DNA of 64,000 nucleotides from Chryseobacterium sp. G0162 (GTDB lineage Bacteria; Bacteroidota; Bacteroidia; Flavobacteriales; Weeksellaceae), in contig NZ_CP033922.1 of assembly GCF_003815715.1 (NCBI RefSeq), forward strand, positions 186,001 through 250,000, read 5' to 3'. Positions 52,182 to 59,959 of the stretch are shown here, in pieces (the stretch's first letter is position 1; each line of letters starts with the position of its first letter). Position numbers and translations under genes: made by a program. The notes below the pieces were generated by a model. It was not told where the DNA came from and did no database searches. It worked only from the letters and a program-made list of their open reading frames with translations.

Positions 52182-55121
52182 ATGAATTTGTTTAAAAAAT
52201 TAACAATCGTTACCAGTATTGCAGCAGCAAGTTTTGCAGGCCATGCTTTTGGACAGGACTATCAATGGAAGGAAGCAACTTCCAATGGATACAAATATAA
52301 GTTTGTCACCAATGACCCTACCGCCGCAAGATATTATACTTTAAAGAACGGATTAACGGTTATCTTAAGTCCAACCAACAAAGAACCGAGAATCCAAACG
52401 TATATTGCTACCAAAGCAGGAAGCAAAACCGATCCCGCAGATCACACAGGTCTTGCTCATTACCTGGAACATATGCTTTTCAAAGGAACGAATCAGTTCG
52501 GATCTAAAGACTGGGCGAAGGAAAAACCTCTTTTAGACCAGATTGATGCTCTTTATGAGAAATACAACCAGACCAAAGACGAAGCTACGAGAAAAGAAAT
52601 CTACAAAGAAATTGACAGGGTTTCCGGAGAAGCTGCCAAATACGCGATTGCCAATGAATATGACAAAATGATGGCTGGTATGGGTGCTGACGGATCAAAC
52701 GCTTTCACCTCTTTTGAACAAACAGTATACACGGAAGACATCCCTTCTAATGTTATGGATAAATTTCTGGCTTTGCAGTCAGAGAGATTTAGAGAGCCCA
52801 TTCTCAGATTATTCCATACAGAACTAGAAGCCGTATATGAGGAGAAAAACAGAACGCTTGATGATGATGGAGACAAGGTGTATGATATGATGTTTGCTAA
52901 TCTTTTCCCTAATAACAATTATGGGAAGCAGACTACCATCGGAACCATTGAGCATTTGAAAAACCCTTCTCTGCACGCGATCAGAGATTATTATAACAAT
53001 TATTATGTTCCCAACAACATGGGAATCATCATGTCGGGAGATTTCAATCCGGATGAAGCTATTGCCAAGATTGACAAAGCTTTCTCTTATATGAAATCTA
53101 AACCGGTTCCGGAATACAAAGTAGGACAGGAAAAAGCGATTACCTCTCCAGTCATAAAAGAAGTGGTAGGACCTGACTCTGAAAGTGTAATGCTTGGTTT
53201 CAGATTTCCCGGTGCTTCAACAAAAGATGCAAGACTATTAAATTTTGTAGGCAGCATGCTGACCAACGGGCAAGCTGGATTAATTGATCTTGATCTGGTG
53301 AAAAAACAAAAATTACTCGGAGCTTTTGCTTATCCTTATACCCTGAAAGATTATTCGGTATTACTTCTGCAAGGAAAACCAACTGAAGGACAGTCTTTGG
53401 ATGAAGTAAAAAATCTTCTTCTTCAGGAAATCGATAAACTAAGAAAAGGAGAATTCTCTGATGACCTTATTCAGTCTATCGTAAACAACGAAAAAAAGAA
53501 TACGATTCAAAAGGATGAAAAATATTCTTCAAGAGCAAGCATCTTAATGGATGAATTCACTTCTGAAGTAGATCATAAAGCCAACCTGGAGTATATTGAA
53601 GAAATCTCTAAGCTTACCAAGAAAGACATTATGGACTTCGTTTCCAAATATCTTCAAAACAACAATTATGTAGCGGTTTATAAGAAAAAAGGAGAAGATA
53701 AGAACATTGTCAAGGTTGACAAACCAACTATCACCCCTGTTTCTGTAAACAGAGAAGACCAATCCTCTTTTCTTAAGAAGATTGATGAGATGCCTGAAAA
53801 AGCAATCGCTCCGGTATGGTTAAACTACAACAAGGATATTGCTAAAAATAAATTAGGTGACGTAGAGGTTCTTTCTGTAAAAAATACAGACAATGCTCTC
53901 TTCAGAATGTACTACCACTTTGATTCCGGAAAATGGAACAATAAGATGCTTCCATTAGCTGCAGAGTACCTTCAATACCTGGGAACCAATGATAAGTCAT
54001 CGGAAACTATTAGCAGAGAATTCTATAAACTTGCATCAAGCTTTAAAGTAAGTGCAGGGAACGAGGAAACTTATGTTTCTCTGGAAGGTTTGAATGAAAA
54101 CTTCGATAAAACGATTGCTTTATTTGAAGATCTGATTAAAAACTGTAAAGCAGACCAGGCAGCATTAGATGCGTACAAAGCAAGACTTAAGAAAGCCAGA
54201 GCCAACGCAAAGCAGAATAAAGCCACCATCATGGCCGGATTAAGAAGCTACGCTCAATATGGAGCACAGAATCCGTTCAACAATGTTTTAAGTGATTCTG
54301 AACTTGATGCTTTGAAAGCTGAAGACCTTGTGAATATCCTTCATGATCTATTCAACTTCAAACATAGAGTTTTGTATTATGGACCTAAAACCGGAGCTGA
54401 GACGGTAGCTTCTTTAAAACCTATTCATAAACTTCCTTCAGCGCTTAAGGAACTTCCAAAGACAAAAACCTTTGAACAGATCCCGACAGATAAGAACAAA
54501 GTTCTATTTGCTCATTACGACATGGTACAGGCTGAAATTTTCTGGGCAAGAAACTCTGAACAGTACAACGCCGGTATTACCCCTACAGTAAGTTTATTCA
54601 ATAACTATTTCGGAGGCGGAATGGGATCTATTGTTTTCCAGACGATCAGAGAGTCTAAAGCACTAGCCTATTCTACTTATTCCTATTTTGCTCTTCCAAG
54701 TAAGAAAGCAGATAAAAACTCTATTATGGCGTATGTGGGGACTCAGGCTGATAAATTCAACGAAGCTTCTTCTGCCATGAATGAACTCCTGACTACCCTT
54801 CCAAAGTCTGAGCAATTGTTTGAAACAGCCAAAAGCGGATTGAAAAAAACAATCGCATCTGAAAGAATTTCTCAGGATGGTATCATTTTCTCTTATCTGA
54901 AAGCCCAAAGACTTGGAAATAACGCTGATATAAGAAAGAATGTCTACGAACAGGCACCTAAATTGTCATTTGCAGACATCAACACTTTCCATGATAACGA
55001 GATGAAAAACAAAAACTACACCTATTGTATCGTGGCATCACAAGACAAAGTAAATGAAGCCGATATGCAGAAATTAGGAGAGATTAAAAAACTCAATTTA
55101 ACTGAAATATTTGGTTATTAA
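52182..55121 (+). CDS. M16 family zinc metallopeptidase (pitrilysin type)
   Basis: A 979-residue exported protein (signal peptide about 1-24, ending HAFGQ). It is a full-length, two-lobe pitrilysin-like protein. The inverted zinc motif HYLEH is at 93-97 in GLAHYLEHMLFKGT, with the distal glutamate in ELEAVYEEKNR. The second M16 module (about 530-979) has GGGMGSIVFQTIRESKALAYSTYSYF and no zinc motif, as usual for the inactive half. It is probably a periplasmic peptidase of small peptides. It is followed by a strong terminator and may be cotranscribed with the aminotransferase gene. Confidence 0.94.
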   Translation: MNLFKKLTIVTSIAAASFAGHAFGQDYQWKEATSNGYKYKFVTNDPTAARYYTLKNGLTVILSPTNKEPRIQTYIATKAGSKTDPADHTGLAHYLEHMLFKGTNQFGSKDWAKEKPLLDQIDALYEKYNQTKDEATRKEIYKEIDRVSGEAAKYAIANEYDKMMAGMGADGSNAFTSFEQTVYTEDIPSNVMDKFLALQSERFREPILRLFHTELEAVYEEKNRTLDDDGDKVYDMMFANLFPNNNYGKQTTIGTIEHLKNPSLHAIRDYYNNYYVPNNMGIIMSGDFNPDEAIAKIDKAFSYMKSKPVPEYKVGQEKAITSPVIKEVVGPDSESVMLGFRFPGASTKDARLLNFVGSMLTNGQAGLIDLDLVKKQKLLGAFAYPYTLKDYSVLLLQGKPTEGQSLDEVKNLLLQEIDKLRKGEFSDDLIQSIVNNEKKNTIQKDEKYSSRASILMDEFTSEVDHKANLEYIEEISKLTKKDIMDFVSKYLQNNNYVAVYKKKGEDKNIVKVDKPTITPVSVNREDQSSFLKKIDEMPEKAIAPVWLNYNKDIAKNKLGDVEVLSVKNTDNALFRMYYHFDSGKWNNKMLPLAAEYLQYLGTNDKSSETISREFYKLASSFKVSAGNEETYVSLEGLNENFDKTIALFEDLIKNCKADQAALDAYKARLKKARANAKQNKATIMAGLRSYAQYGAQNPFNNVLSDSELDALKAEDLVNILHDLFNFKHRVLYYGPKTGAETVASLKPIHKLPSALKELPKTKTFEQIPTDKNKVLFAHYDMVQAEIFWARNSEQYNAGITPTVSLFNNYFGGGMGSIVFQTIRESKALAYSTYSYFALPSKKADKNSIMAYVGTQADKFNEASSAMNELLTTLPKSEQLFETAKSGLKKTIASERISQDGIIFSYLKAQRLGNNADIRKNVYEQAPKLSFADINTFHDNEMKNKNYTYCIVASQDKVNEADMQKLGEIKKLNLTEIFGY

Positions 55122-55127
55122 AATAAC

Positions 55128-55156
55128 AAAAAGCCCTGGTTTCAGGGCTTTTTATT
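55128..55156 (+). terminator. Terminator of the M16 peptidase gene
   Basis: AAAAAGCCCTG pairs with CAGGGCTTTTT around GTTT and is followed by ATTT. It begins seven bases after the stop codon. Confidence 0.92.
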
Positions 55157-55202
55157 TAACAACACATCAAAAACAATTATAGATTTTATTTATCAAAAAC
55201 TA

Positions 55203-55234
55203 TTTGTTCGATAGATAAAACTTCTCTATATTTG
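55203..55234 (+). promoter_or_regulatory. Promoter of the peroxiredoxin gene
   Basis: TTTG (55203-55206), a 20-base spacer and TATATTTG (55227-55234) are a textbook Bacteroidota promoter, 32 bases before the ATG. It is the best promoter match in the window and fits a highly expressed gene. Confidence 0.8.
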
Positions 55235-55266
55235 CATCAGAAATTTAAATATAAAAACAGAAAATT

Positions 55267-55899
55267 ATGTCTTTAGTAGGAAAAAAATTCCCGAATTTAA
55301 CAATCGACGCAATGTCTGAAATGGGTGACGATTTAAGAATCAACATCCTTGAAGAAGCTACTAACAACCAACAAAAAGTTCTTTTGTTCTGGTACCCTAA
55401 AGATTTCACTTTCGTATGCCCTACTGAGCTTCACGCTTTTCAGGAAGCTTTAGGTGAATTCGAAAAAAGAAACACTAAAGTAATTGGTGCTTCTTGTGAT
55501 ACAAACGAAGTACACTTCGCTTGGTTAAACACACCAAAAGATAACGGAGGTATTGAAGGAGTAACTTACCCACTTTTAGCTGATACTCACAGACAATTAG
55601 CAAACACTTTAGGAATTGTAGATCAGGATTTCGAATACAATGAAGAAGGAGAAGAAGTATTCACAGGTTCTAACGTAACTTACAGAGCAACTTACCTTAT
55701 CGACGAAACTGGAAAAATCTTCCACGAAGCGGTAAATGACATGCCTCTAGGTAGAAACGTAAAAGAATTCTTAAGATTAATTGACGCTTACACTCACGTT
55801 CAAAAACACGGTGAAGTATGTCCTGCAAACTGGGAAGAAGGTAAAGATGCTATGAAAGCAGACAGAACTTCTACAGCAGAATACTTAGCTAAGAACTAA
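55267..55899 (+). CDS. Typical 2-Cys peroxiredoxin
   Basis: A 210-residue cytosolic peroxidase that reduces H2O2 and organic peroxides. The peroxidatic Cys51 is in FTFVCPTELHAFQ and the resolving Cys185 in HGEVCPANWEEG, with catalytic Arg in NVTYRATYLID. It belongs to the AhpC/Prx1 subfamily. No ahpF gene is near. A thioredoxin-like protein lies 126 bases downstream and is a plausible reductant. The codon choice is unusually uniform, as expected for a highly expressed gene, and the promoter is strong. A 15-bp inverted repeat separates it from the thioredoxin gene. Confidence 0.96.
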   Translation: MSLVGKKFPNLTIDAMSEMGDDLRINILEEATNNQQKVLLFWYPKDFTFVCPTELHAFQEALGEFEKRNTKVIGASCDTNEVHFAWLNTPKDNGGIEGVTYPLLADTHRQLANTLGIVDQDFEYNEEGEEVFTGSNVTYRATYLIDETGKIFHEAVNDMPLGRNVKEFLRLIDAYTHVQKHGEVCPANWEEGKDAMKADRTSTAEYLAKN

Positions 55900-55915
55900 T
55901 ATAATGTGTTAATTT

Positions 55916-55971
55916 GAAAATGAGATAATTTGAAAATTAATCTCAGAATGGTTAAAAATTATCTCATTTTC
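55916..55971. repeat. Perfect 15-bp inverted repeat between peroxiredoxin and thioredoxin genes
   Basis: GAAAATGAGATAATT (55916-55930) and its exact complement (55957-55971) enclose 26 bases. The surrounding DNA is built from AATTTGAAAAT-like words that recur on both sides up to the thioredoxin start. It may attenuate or stabilise the transcript between the two genes; similar simple-word hairpins are known to me from Chryseobacterium intergenic DNA. Confidence 0.6.
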
Positions 55972-56025
55972 TCCTTTACAAAGCATTAGCACATTTTCAA
56001 ATTAACAAATTTTCAAATTACAATC

Positions 56026-56334
56026 ATGTACACAGAATTAACCGAAGATACATTACAGAATATCGTAAACGACAACGAAAAAGTAGTTGTTCAATATGGC
56101 GCAACATGGTGCGGAAACTGCAGAATTATGAAGCCAAAATTCAAAAAATTAGCATCTGAGAACGAATCTATTCCTTTCTTATATGTAGATGCTGAGAAAC
56201 TTCCTGAAAGCAGAAAATTAGCAAAAGTAGACAACTTACCTACATTCGCTATCTTTAAAAATGGTGAATTGGTAAACCAGGTTCAATCTAACCAGGCTGA
56301 AAGTTTAATTAACCTTTTTAACGAATTAGCATAA
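56026..56334 (+). CDS. Thioredoxin-family protein with WCGNC active site
   Basis: A 102-residue cytosolic thioredoxin fold. The active site is WCGNC (28-32), where classical thioredoxin has WCGPC, with cis-proline in NLPTFAIF. There is no signal peptide. Asn in place of Pro should raise or shift the redox potential, suggesting a specialised reductant. Its place behind the peroxiredoxin and overlapping the DUF6952 gene by one base suggests that it recycles the peroxiredoxin. That function is inference; the thioredoxin fold is certain. Confidence 0.88.
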   Translation: MYTELTEDTLQNIVNDNEKVVVQYGATWCGNCRIMKPKFKKLASENESIPFLYVDAEKLPESRKLAKVDNLPTFAIFKNGELVNQVQSNQAESLINLFNELA

Positions 56335-56582
56335 TGAAATTACCAGTAATCAGACAATTCTACCAGAATCAGACTCCTGAGAACCTAGAAAAAACATTAG
56401 AAGTTCTTGAAAGCTTCTGCGAATTCAGAGGAACAAGTGACGAGGATTTAAATGTTGCAGGAGAACTTATTACCAACATTTGCGGAGCTTTGGAGGTTCA
56501 CGCTAACGTACAAAACGGAATGAGCGAAAAAGATGCTTTAAACTCTTTTGCACAAAAGGTTTTAGGATCTATTGATAAGTAG
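56334..56582 (+). CDS. DUF6952 family small protein
   Basis: An 82-residue acidic cytoplasmic protein, probably all-helical. The segments KLPVIRQFYQNQTPENLEKTLEVLESF and ELITNICGALEVHANVQNGMSEKDALNSFAQKVLG (each cited in part) match what I remember as DUF6952. There is no catalytic motif; Cys residues occur at about 30 and 45. It starts on the last base of the thioredoxin stop codon (TAATG), so it is translationally coupled. A role in peroxide defence is suggested by the coupling only. Confidence 0.7.
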   Translation: MKLPVIRQFYQNQTPENLEKTLEVLESFCEFRGTSDEDLNVAGELITNICGALEVHANVQNGMSEKDALNSFAQKVLGSIDK

Positions 56583-56757
56583 TTTTTATCATTTAATATT
56601 CTATAAAAACACAAAAGATCTGAGGTTTTCCTCAACACCATACTTCCCTATTCTTTACCTCTTACTCTACTTTCTTATCTGAAACAAAACTCCGGCAGCT
56701 TACCCAAGCCTACCGAAGTGATATTCAGTATTGAATAGTTAAAGAATATCCAATAAA

Positions 56758-56786
56758 ATCCCGGTGAAATGTCATCAGGATTTTTT
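56758..56786 (+). terminator. Terminator-like hairpin downstream of the DUF6952 gene
   Basis: ATCCCGGTGA (56758-56767) pairs with TCATCAGGAT (56772-56781, one mismatch and one wobble) and is followed by a T run. It is 176 bases beyond the DUF6952 stop, far for a simple terminator, but no gene intervenes. Confidence 0.6.
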
Positions 56787-56811
56787 GGGTTCACGGCTTA
56801 TTACAATTATC

Positions 56812-56883
56812 TTCATTCCGACGAAAGAGAACCCTAAACATTGCTTCGATTCTTCATTTTACTCCGTACTTCCAGAATGACAC
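56812..56883. repeat. Decayed dispersed intergenic element
   Basis: The words TTCATTCCGACGAAAGAGA and CTTCCAGAATGACAC flank GCTTCGATTCTTC. From memory this resembles an intergenic element frequent in Chryseobacterium (ATTCCGACGAAAGAGGAATC ... TTCAGAATGAC). A second remnant with ATCTTCGATTTC and AGAATGAC is at 45410-45440. Confidence 0.35.
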
Positions 56884-57130
56884 ACCGCAATAAATTGAGA
56901 TAAGTACATCCATTTAAATGCTAATTTCCTAGTGTTCTTTCGCACCAATTTACGATGGTTTTGATGTTGAATTTTGACCTATCCTTGACAAGGATCGTAA
57001 AGTCTAATCCTCGAATATTGAATCATAGGTTCAATACAGTCAAAAAAAATTAAGAATACTTTTCAAATCGGCTCTATCTGCAAAATCTGCGAGAGTAATA
57101 AAAACCTTCCCAACATCAGATTTCGGAATA

Positions 57131-57160
57131 AAAAAATCCTGATGAAAAAAATCACCAGGA
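57131..57160 (-). terminator. Terminator of the Bax-inhibitor-1 gene
   Basis: On the minus strand TCCTGGTGA pairs along its length (one wobble) with TCATCAGGA and is followed by TTTTTTTATT. It begins 31 bases after the stop codon. Confidence 0.8.
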
Positions 57161-57190
57161 CTATTATTTAATACTAATTAGATATTCGAA

Positions 57191-57880
57191 TTAGCTTCTT
57201 CTACTCATCAGAATATTCAGGATATACCAGAATAAAAGCATAATAGAAGCAAAAAGCTGTAATGCTGCCCCCACATACTGATTCGTAGCATAAGAGTCTT
57301 TCAGCTTACTGGTTTGATATAAAATCGCTGCAGAAGCAAGAATGACCATTCCTACAGAGAACCACAATCCAAGATTAAATCCAAAAGCCATTCCTCCAAC
57401 AATTAATCCGATTGAAATAAATCCTCCGATAATGATAATATTTCTTAAAAAAGAAAAATCTCTCTTGGAAGTAAAAGCAACCGCAGAAATACCTGCAAAC
57501 ATTGCTACCGTTAAAGTAGCTGCCTGGAAGATGATATTAGCACCGCCAGCAATATTAGTAGCTATAAAAAGCAATGGTAAAAAAATCACCGCCTCTAGTA
57601 CAATATAAAACCCTAACCCAAGATACTGAGTAGACTGACTTTGCGAAAGTGACCATTTAGAGGCTAAAATAGAAGCCAGCCAGAAAACACCGATAATCAA
57701 CAGCCAGGTGAATCTTCCACTGAACATCATTGCGATAATCTCTGCAGGTACAGTCTTCAACAAAATAGTCTCAACTCCAATAAATGCAAGAATTGATAAT
57801 GCAACATGCAAATAGGTCTTCTTGTAAAAATTCGCTTTCTCCACTTCCGAAGAATGAGCGACTAAAACATCTGTCATCAT
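57191..57880 (-). CDS. Bax inhibitor-1/YccA family membrane protein
   Basis: A 229-residue inner-membrane protein with seven predicted transmembrane helices, the standard number for UPF0005/BI-1 proteins. The final helices contain ASAAILYQTSKLKDSYATNQYVGAALQLFASI (in part), whose aspartate-containing segment is a family mark of pH-sensitive Ca2+ leak channels such as BsYetJ. In bacteria these proteins associate with FtsH or leak calcium, but no partner is seen here. A second ATG directly follows the first. It is a single gene with its own terminator. Confidence 0.88.
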   Translation of the reverse strand: MMTDVLVAHSSEVEKANFYKKTYLHVALSILAFIGVETILLKTVPAEIIAMMFSGRFTWLLIIGVFWLASILASKWSLSQSQSTQYLGLGFYIVLEAVIFLPLLFIATNIAGGANIIFQAATLTVAMFAGISAVAFTSKRDFSFLRNIIIIGGFISIGLIVGGMAFGFNLGLWFSVGMVILASAAILYQTSKLKDSYATNQYVGAALQLFASIMLLFWYILNILMSRRS

Positions 57881-57907
57881 AGTTAATATTTTTTTATTAA
57901 TCGAAAT

Positions 57908-58354
57908 TTATTTATCCTTTTTAACAGGCAATACGCCCAGAATCTTCCCATCATCTTCAAATACAACACTTATCACTTCTTTTGACGAAGAATCTCCGGC
58001 ATATTTGTATTTAATATTAGGGTGACTGACACCATCCATCGTTACATAATAGCCTACTTTTAAAATCTCAAGTTTTTTATTGGGATCAATACCATCCCTT
58101 ACTTTTTTAAGAACATCTTCTGTGACAATTTCCTTTACCTTATCAGCAAGCGTTTCGTTCACCGTTTTATAATCCGAAGATTGCAAAGCGGTAATAAACT
58201 TCTGAAAATTATCATTATAAATATTGACTTTATCCTTACTTATGGTAGCCGGCTGTTCTTTCTTCTGATTGTTCTCAACCTTCAGCCCTGTGACTTTCTG
58301 AGCAAACATTACCTGTGTGCCAACAATCGCCAGACCTAAAAATATTTTTTTCAT
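57908..58354 (-). CDS. Hypothetical secreted protein
   Basis: A 148-residue exported protein (signal peptide KKIFLGLAIVGTQVMFAQ). After a lysine/glutamine-rich linker (VENNQKKEQPATISKDK) comes an NTF2/SnoaL-like alpha+beta region (about 45-145: FITALQSSDYKTVNETLADKV ... VISVVFEDDGKILGVLPVK). The assignment to that fold is by eye and weak. There are no cysteines. It lies 27 bases upstream of the Bax-inhibitor gene on the same strand and might be cotranscribed. Function is unknown. Confidence 0.6.
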   Translation of the reverse strand: MKKIFLGLAIVGTQVMFAQKVTGLKVENNQKKEQPATISKDKVNIYNDNFQKFITALQSSDYKTVNETLADKVKEIVTEDVLKKVRDGIDPNKKLEILKVGYYVTMDGVSHPNIKYKYAGDSSSKEVISVVFEDDGKILGVLPVKKDK

Positions 58355-58401
58355 AGTATTCGTTTTGTAATTGGGTGAAATAGTGATGGAAGATACGAAA
58401 A

Positions 58402-59436
58402 TCAGACCAGTTCTAAAAACTTCATCGTATCCACATTGTCTGCATAAGTATCCAGACCCGGATTTTGCGCTTCACCAAAAGAAATTGAGTTTAATCTTAA
58501 CTCTTCTTTAGCTACTACACACTGAATATTTTCATCGTTTTCAGCGATAAAGTTTTTAACATCATCCAATGATTCGTATCGGCTGAAATTAATCACAGAA
58601 AGCGGACTGAACAACTTATCATCTTCTTTCAGCATCACGAAGTTGTTATCCCAGAATTTCTCCAGATTCAAAAGATAAACAGCTCTGTTATAATCATAAT
58701 TATTAGCATATTTATTATGATTGATAATATCCTTGAACCCTAAAAAGTTTTCAAACAATCTGTCGATCACAAAATCCTGAGGAATGAAAATCCTCGTTAC
58801 ATTTCTGCATCCCAATCCAAAATATTGGAAAATATCTTTTGCTAAAAGCTGGAGTTCTTCATCAGTTTCATCTCCTTTCAAAACAGCAACAGAAGTTCTG
58901 TTTTTACGGATAATACTCAAATGATTTTTAAAATAATACTCAAGATATCTTGCGGTATTATTACTTCCGGTAGCAATAACGGCATCAAAATTCTCTAATT
59001 TCTCTACAAATTCAAACTGAACCTCGCCTCCGGAAAATTCCTTCCACTTTTTTAATAAGAACGGAATCAAATATTGATCCTTAGATGACAGCTTAATTAA
59101 AGGGATATGATTACTGAGCACAACAGAAATCACGTCATGAAACCCTACCAAAGGAATATTTCCGGCTAAAATCAATCCTACTCTCTTGGAAATTTTAGAG
59201 ATTGAATAATTTTTAAGCCAGTTTTTAATATTTTCTTCCGTAAGAAGATCCGACCATTGTTGCAAAGCAAATTTCTGATTATCAACCGTAAACCACGGAT
59301 TTCCTATTTCAGATTTCTTTAATAATAATTCAATATTTACATCATCTTCATTGTGATCTTCCGTTTTCCTCGATAAAAACGCCTTTATATAATCACTTAA
59401 TTTAATAAGTCCTAAAACTTGATTTTCGGTATTCAT
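58402..59436 (-). CDS. Acyl-CoA reductase, LuxC-like
   Basis: A 344-residue cytosolic protein of the LuxC/aldehyde-dehydrogenase superfamily. The nucleotide-binding part has LILAGNIPLVGFHDVISVVLS and VIATGSNNTARYLEYYF. The likely catalytic cysteine is in YFGLGCRNVTRIFIP. LuxC enzymes reduce acyl-CoA or acyl groups to aldehydes with NADPH. The gene is divergent from a ferredoxin gene, with their -7 boxes facing each other in a 59-base space. In flavobacteria this pair is, from memory, conserved next to serC-serA. Its physiological substrate is unknown. Confidence 0.82.
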   Translation of the reverse strand: MNTENQVLGLIKLSDYIKAFLSRKTEDHNEDDVNIELLLKKSEIGNPWFTVDNQKFALQQWSDLLTEENIKNWLKNYSISKISKRVGLILAGNIPLVGFHDVISVVLSNHIPLIKLSSKDQYLIPFLLKKWKEFSGGEVQFEFVEKLENFDAVIATGSNNTARYLEYYFKNHLSIIRKNRTSVAVLKGDETDEELQLLAKDIFQYFGLGCRNVTRIFIPQDFVIDRLFENFLGFKDIINHNKYANNYDYNRAVYLLNLEKFWDNNFVMLKEDDKLFSPLSVINFSRYESLDDVKNFIAENDENIQCVVAKEELRLNSISFGEAQNPGLDTYADNVDTMKFLELV

Positions 59437-59464
59437 AATTACTTTAAAATTGGGGAATATTTTG

Positions 59465-59472
59465 TAATTTTG
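59465..59472 (+). promoter_or_regulatory. -7 box of the ferredoxin gene
   Basis: TAATTTTG matches TAnnTTTG, 23 bases before the ATG. No -33 TTG at the normal distance. Confidence 0.45.
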
Positions 59473-59474
59473 TG

Positions 59475-59482
59475 CAAATTTA
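59475..59482 (-). promoter_or_regulatory. -7 box of the acyl-CoA reductase gene
   Basis: The minus strand reads TAAATTTG, a full TAnnTTTG match, 38 bases before the start codon at 59436. It is only two bases from the opposing ferredoxin -7 box, so the two start sites overlap. Confidence 0.45.
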
Positions 59483-59495
59483 AAAAAAATTAGCG

Positions 59496-59846
59496 ATGGC
59501 TATTAAAATAACTGATGAATGCATTAATTGTGGGGCTTGTGAACCGGAATGTCCAAACAATGCAATATATGAAGGAGCTGTAGATTGGAAAGCTTCTGAT
59601 GGAACGTCTCTTCAAGGGACGATTACAATGCCGTCAGGACTTACTGTAGATGCAGATGCAGCACAGGAGCCAGTAAGTGATGATGTTTATTTTATCGTAA
59701 CTGACAAATGTACTGAATGTAAAGGTTTCCATGAAGAGCCACAGTGTGCAGCAGTATGTCCGGTAGACTGCTGTGTTCCGGATGAAGACCATGTAGAATC
59801 TGAAGAAGCACTGCTTAATAAAAAAGCATTCTTACACGGCGAATAA
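59496..59846 (+). CDS. Ferredoxin with two 4Fe-4S clusters
   Basis: A 116-residue acidic cytosolic electron carrier. The first cluster motif is CINCGACEPECP and the second CTECKGFHEEPQCAAVCPVDCC (split: C-x2-C-x8-C-x3-C-P). An acidic insert of about 45 residues separates them, longer than in clostridial-type ferredoxins but typical of the alpha-proteobacterial/Bacteroidota 4Fe-4S dicluster type. It would pass low-potential electrons, possibly to the divergent acyl-CoA reductase or the acyl-ACP desaturase. A strong terminator follows at 59855. Confidence 0.93.
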   Translation: MAIKITDECINCGACEPECPNNAIYEGAVDWKASDGTSLQGTITMPSGLTVDADAAQEPVSDDVYFIVTDKCTECKGFHEEPQCAAVCPVDCCVPDEDHVESEEALLNKKAFLHGE

Positions 59847-59854
59847 AAATAATT

Positions 59855-59886
59855 CCGTCTCATCATCTGTGAGGCGGCTTTTTTTG
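59855..59886 (+). terminator. Terminator of the ferredoxin gene
   Basis: CCGTCTCA (59855-59862) pairs with TGAGGCGG (59870-59877, one wobble) around a 7-base loop and is followed by CTTTTTTTG. Confidence 0.85.
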
Positions 59887-59959
59887 ATCAAAACCCAACC
59901 TAACCAAAAAAATAAAGCGACAGGAATTTAAATTTCTAAAGCAACCAAAAAATAAAAAT

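Larger units (their letters stand above)
56583..57190. other. 608-base gene-free region with decayed repeats and two related hairpins
   Basis: I see no gene. It contains a plus-strand hairpin terminator at 56758-56786, a decayed dispersed-element copy at 56812-56883 (ATTCCGACGAAAGAGA ... CCAGAATGACAC), an ATCTGCAAAATCTGCGAGAG word at 57075-57094 of another element type, and a minus-strand terminator at 57131-57160 whose stem is nearly the same as the first. It looks like a landing site for small non-coding repeats. Confidence 0.5.
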
